The notes beneath the pieces were generated by a model that was given only the letters and a program-made list of their open reading frames with translations, was not told where the DNA came from and searched no databases. Shown here piece by piece: positions 1 to 6,449 of a stretch of DNA of 11,448 bases (its first letter is position 1; each line of letters starts with the position of its first letter). The DNA is taken from contig CAIUEV010000049.1 of NCBI GenBank assembly GCA_903898335.1, forward strand, positions 1-11,448, written 5' to 3'. This DNA comes from an uncultured bacterium (lineage in GTDB: Bacteria > Patescibacteriota > Minisyncoccia > CAIUEV01). The position numbers and the translations under genes were made by a program.

Positions 1-14
1 AAAAAGCTCAATTG

Positions 15-3000
15 ATGTTTCTGAATAATAAAATAAAAGCACTTCTTTTTCTTATTACGTTTTTAGGATCGTCTTTTTTTATTTTCTATTCAGCTTCCGC
101 GGACGGTTTGGATTGCAAAATGTACAAGAAATACAAGAAAGAATACAACACTAAAACGGATAAGAAATACTACTTACGGCTTAAAGATATCAAGAGTAAT
201 AATATATCTCTCTATTCCGAGTACAGAAATACTTATGAAAAGTACAAGAAACATAAGAAAGAAGATTTAAAAAAACTAAGCAAAAATGTTCAAAAAATTT
301 TTAAAGTCTACGCATCGTATCGAGGATATAAAGATTTTCAATACTATAAAGACAAATGCTTAGGTTTGAATCCGGATGATGATTCTTATAATGTTACCTA
401 TGAAACTGACGGTAACGGATATATCTCCGGGGACTCGAAACAAAGAGTGAAGGAGGGAGCCGATAGCACAGCGGTGACGGCTATACCTAATACCGGTTTT
501 CACTTTGTTGATTGGAGTGATGGGTCAACTAATCCGATTAGATCTGAGGCAAATATTTTGTCTGAAATGACCTTTAGAGCTAATTTTTTTATTAACACCT
601 ATTCTCTCAACTATACGGCCGGTAGTGGTGGCTCGATTCAAGGATTTTCCAACCAAACGGCCAATTACGGTTCCAGCGGGGCCACGGTTACCGCTGTTCC
701 CAACTCCGGTTATCGTTTTGTTTCTTGGTCGGACGGAAACACCAATGCCTCTCGAACGGATACTAATATTACCCAGGATATTTCCGTTACGGCCAGTTTT
801 GTTTTGAATAATTGTTCTCTTACTTACGCTGCCGGTTCCCACGGATCTCTTACTGGCAGTGCTTCCCAAACGGTTAGCTACGGTGGTAGTGGAAGCCAAG
901 TAACGGCTATTCCTGACTCCGATTATCATTTTGTTTCTTGGTCGGACGGAAATACCAATGCCTCGAGAACAGACACTAACGTTACCCAAAACATTTCCGT
1001 CACCGCCAGTTTTGCCATCAACACATACACAGTAACTTTTGACGGCAACGGTTCCGACGGTGGATCAACATCAACTCAAACTCTAAGCTACAACACACCA
1101 ACAGCACTTACCGCTAATGGCTACACAAAAACCGGCTACACCTTTGCCGGTTGGGCTACTACTTCTGACGGCAGTGTAGCTTACGCAGACACCGCCAGCT
1201 ATACCATCGGTGCCGCTAACGTCACTCTCTATGCTAAATGGACTATCAATACATATACAGTTACCTTCAACAAAAACGGAGGAGACACCGAAGCTGATCC
1301 CACCACTAAAACGGCCACATACAATGGAAATGTGGGTACGCTCCCCACCGCACCGACCAGAACAAATTATTCATTCAACGGTTGGAACACCGTCTCAAAC
1401 GGTAGTGGTACTTCCTTTACCGCCACCACAGCAGTTACTTCAAATATCACCGTTTACGCCCAGTGGACTATCAATTCCTACACTCTCACCTACACCGCCG
1501 GAACAAATGGATCAATTACCGGTACTACTCCTCAAACCGTAAACCATGGTTCCAGTGGCACCGCCGTCACCGCTGTTCCCAACTCAGGCTATCACTTCAC
1601 CTCTTGGTCAGACTCCTCCACAGCTAATCCAAGAACAGATACCAATGTCACAGGAAACATATCCGTCACCGCTAGCTTTGAAGCAGATGCGCCCGCAACT
1701 TACACCTTGACTTATACGGCTGGCGCGGGCGGGTCAATAACGGGGACTGCTTCTCAAACCGTCAGTGCCGGTGGTAATGGCACCCAAGTTACGGCCACAG
1801 CAGATACCGGTCGACACTTTGTAAAATGGTCGGACGATGTGATGACAGCTTCAAGAACGGATACGAATGTTTCCGGTGATATTTCCGTAACGGCTGAATT
1901 TGCTATCAATACATATACACTTACCTATACGGCCGGTACCGGCGGGACAATCAGCGGAACGACTCCTCAGACGGTAAATTTCGGAGCGAACGGTTCCATT
2001 GTAACTGCCGTGCCAAGCTCCGGCTATCATTTTGTTGAATGGAGCGATCATGTAACTACTGCGGAAAGAGAAGATCTAAATGTTTCCGCCAATCTTTCTG
2101 TTTCGGCAACTTTTGCGCTTAACAGCATAGTAACAGTTACAGCTATCGATCCGGTAACCGGATACAACACGGATTCGGTTGATTTAACTTCGATTTCGGG
2201 AACTGGATTTATGTCGGGAGCAACTGTTAAATTGACCAAATCCGGTCAATCCGATGTACCTTGTACCGGCTTCACAGTGGCCAGCTCAACTTCTTTAACC
2301 GGAGGAGCTTGCCATATAACTTTAGCCGCTGCCGGGACATGGAGCGTTGTGGTGACTAATCCGGATACGGGTAGCGGGACTTTAGTTGATGCTTTCACTG
2401 TTCAAGAATATTCAATTGGTAGTACCGGTCCGGCTGGAGGGTTGATCTTCTATATCAATTCAAATTATGAATCGGATGGTTGGAGATATCTGGAAGCGGC
2501 TCCGACTGATCAGTGTAGAGAAGATAATGTTACCTACACGGTTAAGTGGTGGGCCAATACAAGTACTTTAATCGGAGGCACTAGTACAGCAATAGGAGCC
2601 GGCCTCTCGAATACCAATACTATCGTGAACGGAGCAACTCCCGCTAACGATAGCGCGGTGGCATTAGCCTACAACTATTCTATCGGTGGCTATGGAGACT
2701 GGTTTCTTCCTTCACAGGATGAATTGAGCTTGATGCTAAACAATTTACACCGTCATTCCCCGGCTCTTGGTGGATTTACCTCAACTGGTTATTGGAGCTC
2801 TTCGGAGGATACAGCGACCAATTCTATCAGAAGAACTTTTAGTGGAGTACCTGATTATCCGGAGTCAAAAGCTAAAACAACCTCATATCGCGTCAGGGCG
2901 GTTCGACGTTTCAGTACCAATGTTACTTATGATATCACCTATAACGGTAACGATAGCACTGGCGGAACAGTACCGACTGACTCTAATCACTATCCCTCAG

Positions 3001-4040
3001 GAAATCAAGCTGTAATTCTGGGAGAAGGGGATTTGGTTCGAGACGGCCATAAATTCATGGGTTGGAACACGGCCGCCGACGGGAGCGGGACCACTTATCA
3101 AGAGGGGGCAACTTTAACTTTGGGCTCGGCCGATATAACTCTGTATGCCGTCTGGGAAGTAGATTTCTATATGGCGGTTTTTCCCGACACCCAAAGTTCC
3201 GTTAACTGGAAACGTTCAGTTATGACCAGCCAAGTCGACTGGCTGATTAACAATAAAGATATTTTGGATATCAGATTCGTCGGTCACGTTGGTGATCTGG
3301 TCGCCGATTGGGAAGGCGATTTAACTGAATGGGCCTTTGTGCAAGATGAAATGGGTCAACTGAAAACCGCCGGAATACCCTATTCAACCCTGCCCGGAAA
3401 CCACGATTACGCCTACATGACTCGCACCAGTACTTTACTTAACAGCTATTTTCCTCTTTCGAATTTCAGCTCCATGTCATCTTACGGCGGGGCCTACGAT
3501 ACGAATAGCGACAATACTTATCATATTGTCGATGTCGGGGGAAAGAAACTGCTTATTCTTTCGTTGGAATTCGGGCCGCGCGATGCTGTGGTTGCTTGGG
3601 CGAATGGTGTTCTTCAGGCCAATTCTGACAAAAAAGCGATTGTGATTACTCACGCTTACCTCAATACGGACAGTCAATTGTTGGCGAGCGGTATGGATCA
3701 TGCGGCCAGTAACGGTTATAATTTAGGCGCAGATGTAAATGACGGAGATGAACTTTGGACTGATTTGATTTATCCCAATAATAATGTAGCTTTTGTGATT
3801 TGCGGTCACGATGGAACTTCTTTGGACGGATCCGGCTTGAGAGAATCAACTCATGCCAATGGGGCGCCAGTGCATCAGATTTTAACAAATTATCAATATT
3901 ACCAACCGGTAGGCAACGGAAGCTATTTGCTTACTCTTCATTTCACCGAAGATGCGGTTGAAGTTAGAACCTACTCTCCCTATCTTAACGCCTACAAAAC
4001 CGATAGTGAAAGCCAGCAAGATTATATCTGGAGTTTCTGA
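15..4040 (+). CDS. Secreted modular repeat protein with C-terminal calcineurin-like phosphoesterase
   Basis: A 1341-residue exoprotein, numbered here from the ATG at 15; a TTG at 12 is also in frame. Residues 1-29 are a signal peptide (Lys, long hydrophobic core, SASA before Asp30). Residues 30-120 are a Lys/Tyr-rich module with Cys34 and Cys115. Eight InlB-B/Flg_new-type beta repeats of 71-76 residues follow (about 125-704), then an IPT/TIG-like domain (about 705-798), a DUF1566/Lcl-like domain with the WFLPSQDEL and GYWSSSE signatures (about 799-966), a ninth Flg_new repeat (about 975-1050), and a metallophosphoesterase (1052-1341). The phosphoesterase keeps its metal-site motifs: DTQ (Asp1058, Gln1060), GD (Asp1094), GNHD (Asn1129, His1130), THAY (His1213) and GHD (His1265). 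I see no LPXTG, C-terminal helix or other anchor. The phosphomonoester or diester substrate cannot be told. The frame is open to the left edge, so the start rests on the signal peptide; no Shine-Dalgarno is visible. UGA stop. Confidence 0.88.
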   Translation: MFLNNKIKALLFLITFLGSSFFIFYSASADGLDCKMYKKYKKEYNTKTDKKYYLRLKDIKSNNISLYSEYRNTYEKYKKHKKEDLKKLSKNVQKIFKVYASYRGYKDFQYYKDKCLGLNPDDDSYNVTYETDGNGYISGDSKQRVKEGADSTAVTAIPNTGFHFVDWSDGSTNPIRSEANILSEMTFRANFFINTYSLNYTAGSGGSIQGFSNQTANYGSSGATVTAVPNSGYRFVSWSDGNTNASRTDTNITQDISVTASFVLNNCSLTYAAGSHGSLTGSASQTVSYGGSGSQVTAIPDSDYHFVSWSDGNTNASRTDTNVTQNISVTASFAINTYTVTFDGNGSDGGSTSTQTLSYNTPTALTANGYTKTGYTFAGWATTSDGSVAYADTASYTIGAANVTLYAKWTINTYTVTFNKNGGDTEADPTTKTATYNGNVGTLPTAPTRTNYSFNGWNTVSNGSGTSFTATTAVTSNITVYAQWTINSYTLTYTAGTNGSITGTTPQTVNHGSSGTAVTAVPNSGYHFTSWSDSSTANPRTDTNVTGNISVTASFEADAPATYTLTYTAGAGGSITGTASQTVSAGGNGTQVTATADTGRHFVKWSDDVMTASRTDTNVSGDISVTAEFAINTYTLTYTAGTGGTISGTTPQTVNFGANGSIVTAVPSSGYHFVEWSDHVTTAEREDLNVSANLSVSATFALNSIVTVTAIDPVTGYNTDSVDLTSISGTGFMSGATVKLTKSGQSDVPCTGFTVASSTSLTGGACHITLAAAGTWSVVVTNPDTGSGTLVDAFTVQEYSIGSTGPAGGLIFYINSNYESDGWRYLEAAPTDQCREDNVTYTVKWWANTSTLIGGTSTAIGAGLSNTNTIVNGATPANDSAVALAYNYSIGGYGDWFLPSQDELSLMLNNLHRHSPALGGFTSTGYWSSSEDTATNSIRRTFSGVPDYPESKAKTTSYRVRAVRRFSTNVTYDITYNGNDSTGGTVPTDSNHYPSGNQAVILGEGDLVRDGHKFMGWNTAADGSGTTYQEGATLTLGSADITLYAVWEVDFYMAVFPDTQSSVNWKRSVMTSQVDWLINNKDILDIRFVGHVGDLVADWEGDLTEWAFVQDEMGQLKTAGIPYSTLPGNHDYAYMTRTSTLLNSYFPLSNFSSMSSYGGAYDTNSDNTYHIVDVGGKKLLILSLEFGPRDAVVAWANGVLQANSDKKAIVITHAYLNTDSQLLASGMDHAASNGYNLGADVNDGDELWTDLIYPNNNVAFVICGHDGTSLDGSGLRESTHANGAPVHQILTNYQYYQPVGNGSYLLTLHFTEDAVEVRTYSPYLNAYKTDSESQQDYIWSF
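387..2123 (+). repeat. Eight tandem InlB/Flg_new-type repeat modules, protein-level
   Basis: Direct in-frame modules begin near 387, 597, 810, 1023, 1251, 1476, 1698 and 1911. Modules 1-3 and 6-8 are the 'divergent' InlB type: a YTAGxxGSI start, then GYxFxxWSD, then a TDTNV...ISVTASF end, most of them 71 residues. Modules 4 and 5 are the Listeria-Bacteroides Flg_new type: TYTVTFxxNG, a central GW, ending in LYAKW or VYAQW, 75-76 residues. Most junctions carry an INTYT or INSYT seam. The DNA is partly conserved as well: 716-751 and 929-964 differ at one of 36 positions, and 1243-1266 and 1903-1926 differ at one of 24. A ninth, lone module lies near 2930-3160. Such repeats form stalks or ligand-facing surfaces in other exoproteins. 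Confidence 0.85.
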
Positions 4041-4055
4041 TTCGCGATAATTGGC

Positions 4056-4083
4056 TTGACGTCATTTTAATTTTTGCTAGAAT
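4056..4083 (+). promoter_or_regulatory. Sigma-70-type extended -10 promoter for the small membrane protein gene
   Basis: TTGACG at 4056-4061, a 16-base spacer, then TAGAAT at 4078-4083, preceded by TGC so that it forms an extended -10. Transcription would start near 4090, about 45 bases before the ATG at 4135. The -35 lies within the perfect 8-base palindrome TGACGTCA (4057-4064), which could serve as an operator. No terminator hairpin is seen between the first gene's stop and this promoter, so read-through from upstream is also possible. Confidence 0.7.
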
Positions 4084-4134
4084 CTCTCGGTGCCGAAGAA
4101 TCCTTAACAGTTCTTTTCTTAAAAGGAGTTTTGA

Positions 4135-4344
4135 ATGGAGAATTTAACCGAGACAACACTTCTCAGTTGGTCGTTTTTTCTTTTTTCTTCATTTTCGATT
4201 TTATTAAGTCTGGGAATATTTTTTATCTCGGATTTTGTTTTTAGAAGCGACAAGTTCGCTGAGAATGTTATTGTCGGATTTTTCACTTTCTATTTTATTA
4301 TGACTGCTGTCAGTCTAGGCATTGTGTTCGCTGAAATAAAATAA
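4135..4344 (+). CDS. Small two-helix membrane protein, function unknown
   Basis: A 69-residue hypothetical protein that I do not recognise. It has two hydrophobic stretches, roughly residues 10-33 and 42-64, joined by a short loop with Arg37, Lys40 and Glu43. A hairpin-like inner-membrane protein is therefore likely. The polar start (MENLTETT) has no signal-peptide character and there is no Cys for lipid attachment. The start is well supported: AAAGGAG at 4122-4128 lies six bases before the ATG. A strong promoter sits just upstream and a hairpin terminator follows within 35 bases, so it appears to be transcribed alone. That argues for a real gene despite its size. Nothing in the neighbours points to a specific partner. 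Confidence 0.72.
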   Translation: MENLTETTLLSWSFFLFSSFSILLSLGIFFISDFVFRSDKFAENVIVGFFTFYFIMTAVSLGIVFAEIK

Positions 4345-4375
4345 CTTTTACAATCGGTTCTTCCGCACAAAAAAT

Positions 4376-4410
4376 AAACCGCCGAGAAGGATATTTCTGG
4401 GCGGTTTTTT
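4376..4410. terminator. Bidirectional rho-independent terminator
   Basis: AAACCGCC (4376-4383) pairs with GGCGGTTT (4400-4407). After one G-G mismatch an inner AGAA/TTCT stem (4385-4388 with 4395-4398) extends the hairpin. A T-run (4405-4410) serves the plus strand, and the A-rich flank (4367-4378) gives T-runs on the minus strand. It lies between the convergent stops at 4344 and 4416 and can end both transcripts. Confidence 0.85.
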
Positions 4411-4415
4411 AGTTG

Positions 4416-4892
4416 CTACTTTGGATTTTTACTGAAAGATACTTTACCGTTTCTATTTGACACGTCCTCAAAAAAAACTATTGGGTCTGTTGTTCCCAAT
4501 GCTGTCTCAATTGGAGACGGCATACGTTCGACTTTGCCCGGTGGCATCCAAAATCCGGCTCGATCGGCTCCCGAAAGAGCACATTCCCAACGCAAACAGC
4601 CAACAAGCCGATTCGAATTTTTTTCGTATGGTACAGCGTGCTCGGGAATTTCAAACTCTTCTTTTGGGGCATAAAGAGTCACGGCATCGCCGATAAAAAT
4701 GGTTTTTCCGCACCAAGCACAGCGAATAGCCATTTTTTGGAGGCATTTGTGACAGTAGTAAACCTTCCCATCAATGACGGGTACTCTTGTCATTACTCCC
4801 TCACCGAAAGCAAAAACCCAATCTCTAATCAAAGTTTTGTGACCGCATTGAGCCAAAAAACTTCTTTTGAAAATTCTTTCAAAGAATTTCAT
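4416..4892 (-). CDS. Cys-rich, probable zinc-binding protein of unknown function
   Basis: A 158-residue soluble protein with no signal peptide or membrane helix. Its metal-ligand candidates come in order as C16-G-H18, C47-H-x-C50, C58-x-x-C61 and C99-x4-C104. That is enough for two zinc sites, possibly with the CxxC 'CAWC' knuckle as the core of a zinc-ribbon fold. Between the clusters are well-formed segments such as VTLYAPKEEF and ADRAGFWMPPGKV. I associate this pattern with conserved hypothetical proteins of Patescibacteria, from memory and unverified, and I do not know a function. The start is firm: AAGGAGG (4899-4905) lies six bases before the ATG. It has its own promoter (4930-4958) and diverges from the polyferredoxin gene. 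The last 20 residues are polar and probably disordered. Nucleic-acid binding and a structural zinc role are both possible. Confidence 0.8.
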   Translation of the reverse strand: MKFFERIFKRSFLAQCGHKTLIRDWVFAFGEGVMTRVPVIDGKVYYCHKCLQKMAIRCAWCGKTIFIGDAVTLYAPKEEFEIPEHAVPYEKNSNRLVGCLRWECALSGADRAGFWMPPGKVERMPSPIETALGTTDPIVFFEDVSNRNGKVSFSKNPK

Positions 4893-4929
4893 CGGAAACC
4901 TCCTTGTTTTGATTCCTTGAATCTCGCCT

Positions 4930-4958
4930 ACTTTAGGTCAAAAACTTGATTGTGTCAA
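4930..4958 (-). promoter_or_regulatory. Sigma-70-type promoter for the Cys-rich protein gene
   Basis: Read on the minus strand: TTGACA (4953-4958), a 17-base spacer, then TAAAGT (4930-4935). The -35 matches the consensus perfectly and the -10 matches at four of six positions. Transcription would start near 4923, about 30 bases before the ATG at 4892, leaving room for the strong ribosome binding site. Confidence 0.65.
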
Positions 4959-4972
4959 AAAATTTTTCCTCT

Positions 4973-5001
4973 TTGGAATTTTTTAAATCGAGTGTTATTA
5001 T
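4973..5001 (+). promoter_or_regulatory. Sigma-70-type extended -10 promoter for the polyferredoxin gene
   Basis: TTGGAA (4973-4978), a 17-base spacer, then TATTAT (4996-5001). The spacer ends in TGT, giving an extended -10. Transcription would start near 5008, leaving an AT-rich leader of about 88 bases to the ATG at 5096. Its -35 lies only 14 bases from the -35 of the opposing promoter, so the two are back to back. Confidence 0.6.
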
Positions 5002-5083
5002 TTGAAAACAAACAGGCAATATATTTCGTAAAATAAATAGAAAACTAAAATTAATTTTAAATTAAGAAATGAAAAAAATTTTT

Positions 5084-5089
5084 GGAGAG
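5084..5089 (+). promoter_or_regulatory. Ribosome binding site that decides the polyferredoxin start
   Basis: GGAGAG at 5084-5089; its GGAG core lies eight bases before the ATG at 5096. The earlier in-frame ATG at 5069 has only AT-rich sequence before it (TTAAATTAAGAA). The later ATG also places the start directly before the first membrane helix. I therefore prefer 5096 and treat the nine-residue extension as unlikely. Confidence 0.6.
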
Positions 5090-5095
5090 AACCCC

Positions 5096-6376
5096 ATGAG
5101 AAGAATTGTTCAAGTAGGTGTTTTGCTTTTGGTTTCCGGCTTGGCCTTGGGACATCAATATTTTGGAGTGGAAAAAGTAGCTCCCATTGATGCGTATTGT
5201 CCCTTTGGAGCGGTGGAGGGAATGCTAACATTGATTTTTACCGGGGAATTTGTCAAGCGAATTTTTACCAGTTCCTTCATTCTTCTGGCCATTTTTTTGG
5301 TCTCCACTTTGATTTTGGGAAGGGTTTTTTGCGGTTATTTCTGTCCTCTCGGAACAATTCAGGAAGGTATAAGGGCTATTGGTAGGAAATTGGGTTTAAA
5401 AAAAGATCTGGAACTCCCTTCTTTTTTAGATAAGTATCTGAGGTATGTAAAATATCTGATTTTAGCGGTTATTGTCTATTATTCTTTTTCCATTACTGAT
5501 TTGGGCTTTAGAGCTTATGACCCGTATAACGCTTTGATGCATTTCGGAGAAGAATTCGATGAAAAAGTTTTTGCCTACGCTATTTTAGGATTACTTTTAG
5601 TTCTTTCGATTTTCAGTAAAAATTGGTGGTGCCGTTATTTTTGCCCTTTAGGAGCTTTTTTGAGTATATTTAAAAAAATCGGCTTGATAAAAATTGAGAG
5701 AAATCAAAAAACTTGCATCTCTTGTGGCGCCTGCGATCAAGTTTGCCCTGCCGGCTTGGAAATTAAAGAGGCTGATGAGGTTAGAAGCGCAGATTGTGTC
5801 AGCTGTGGAAAATGTATCGGTCATTGTCCAAAAAGCAGTTTGCAATACAAAATATGGGGGACGGCAATTACGCTGACGCAGTTTAACCGGATTGCTTTAC
5901 TCTTGATAGTAATACCTCTGATTGTTCTCCCTTTTACTCCACTTTGGAAGACCAAACCGGAGTCAAATCTTATCAATACTCAGGGTCAACTGGACACGTC
6001 CAATATCCGAGGAAGTAATACTCTGCAATATGTAATAGATACTACCGGAGTGCCGTTTGAGGTTTTTCAGGAAAAAATGGGCCTACCTTCCGATGCTGAC
6101 AAAAAGTTAAAATTGAAAGAAATCGGAACCAAATATGATTTAAAGAATGCTGAGGGTAACTACCTTGAGGCGGAGGAATTTAGGGCGGTAATTGATGAAT
6201 ATTTGCTGGAGCGATCATCCCAAAAAAAGGAAGAAACACCAGTCAGTTACTATGAGGCCCAAGAAAAGGAGAGTGCTCTGAGTTGTCCTTTTAATGAGAC
6301 AAACTGTGAGTTTCCGGGCGAATGCGCTTCTTATGTCGATGCCAATCAAAATAAAATTTGCGACCGATCGGAATAG
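5096..6376 (+). CDS. NapH/NosR-type membrane 4Fe-4S polyferredoxin
   Basis: A 426-residue inner-membrane electron-transfer protein, numbered from 5096. About five helices lie near residues 4-20, 57-76, 115-137, 159-174 and 263-283. The family's two CxxxCP motifs are present, FCGYFCPLG (Cys79, Cys83) and WCRYFCPLG (Cys179, Cys183), plus an early YCPFGAVEG (Cys35). Two ferredoxin clusters follow: Cys207, 210, 213, 217 and Cys234, 237, 240, 244, each CxxCxxCxxxCP. After the last helix comes a soluble domain at about 302-370 (IRGSNTLQYV...GLPSD). The tail has four more Cys (397, 404, 410, 422) and an EF-hand-like VDANQNKICD. NapH and NosR pass electrons between quinol and periplasmic or cytoplasmic partners. 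Here no nitrate, nitrous-oxide or other reductase and no FMN-binding domain is adjacent, so donor and acceptor are unknown. The gene is monocistronic, with its own promoter and terminator. Confidence 0.87.
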   Translation: MRRIVQVGVLLLVSGLALGHQYFGVEKVAPIDAYCPFGAVEGMLTLIFTGEFVKRIFTSSFILLAIFLVSTLILGRVFCGYFCPLGTIQEGIRAIGRKLGLKKDLELPSFLDKYLRYVKYLILAVIVYYSFSITDLGFRAYDPYNALMHFGEEFDEKVFAYAILGLLLVLSIFSKNWWCRYFCPLGAFLSIFKKIGLIKIERNQKTCISCGACDQVCPAGLEIKEADEVRSADCVSCGKCIGHCPKSSLQYKIWGTAITLTQFNRIALLLIVIPLIVLPFTPLWKTKPESNLINTQGQLDTSNIRGSNTLQYVIDTTGVPFEVFQEKMGLPSDADKKLKLKEIGTKYDLKNAEGNYLEAEEFRAVIDEYLLERSSQKKEETPVSYYEAQEKESALSCPFNETNCEFPGECASYVDANQNKICDRSE

Positions 6377-6406
6377 AGGACACATCCGATTTTTAATATC
6401 AAATAA

Positions 6407-6432
6407 AAAAAGTAGGTTTTTGCCTACTTTTT
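6407..6432. terminator. Bidirectional rho-independent terminator
   Basis: AAAAAGTAGG (6407-6416) pairs perfectly with CCTACTTTTT (6423-6432) around a six-base loop. The terminal A-T pairs double as T-runs on each strand, and the minus strand continues into further Ts (from the A-run starting at 6405). It lies between the convergent stops at 6376 and 6450 and can end both transcripts. Confidence 0.85.
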
Positions 6433-6449
6433 GGTCGGTTGATTGTGGC

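Noticed and set aside
525..989. Open frame of 154 codons on the minus strand inside the repeat gene, with similar ones at 1851-2239 and 3477-3888
   Set aside because: They lie antisense to a gene with clear domains. Their repetitive sequence is just the mirror of the repeat modules, and they have no supporting start signal or recognisable fold.
387..2123. Regular repeats suggesting a CRISPR array or satellite
   Set aside because: The period is 213-228 bases, the repeats are in frame and conserved mainly at the protein level, and there are no short identical repeats with unique spacers.
4038..4040. UGA possibly read as an amino acid, as in Gracilibacteria
   Set aside because: Read-through would add only about ten codons after a complete phosphoesterase domain, and every Trp in the genes is UGG with no internal UGA. 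This supports UGA as a stop.
4457..4949. Plus-strand open frames (4457-4696, 4638-4949) opposite the Cys-rich gene
   Set aside because: The minus-strand gene has patterned Cys pairs, a strong ribosome binding site, promoter and terminator. The plus frames have none of these and overlap each other.
5069..5095. Earlier ATG giving a nine-residue longer polyferredoxin
   Set aside because: It has no Shine-Dalgarno, whereas GGAGAG precedes the ATG at 5096. Not excluded, only less likely.
4893..5095. Longest intergenic gap checked for a tRNA, small RNA or riboswitch
   Set aside because: No cloverleaf or stable extended fold was seen by eye. The space is taken by two promoters and an AT-rich leader.
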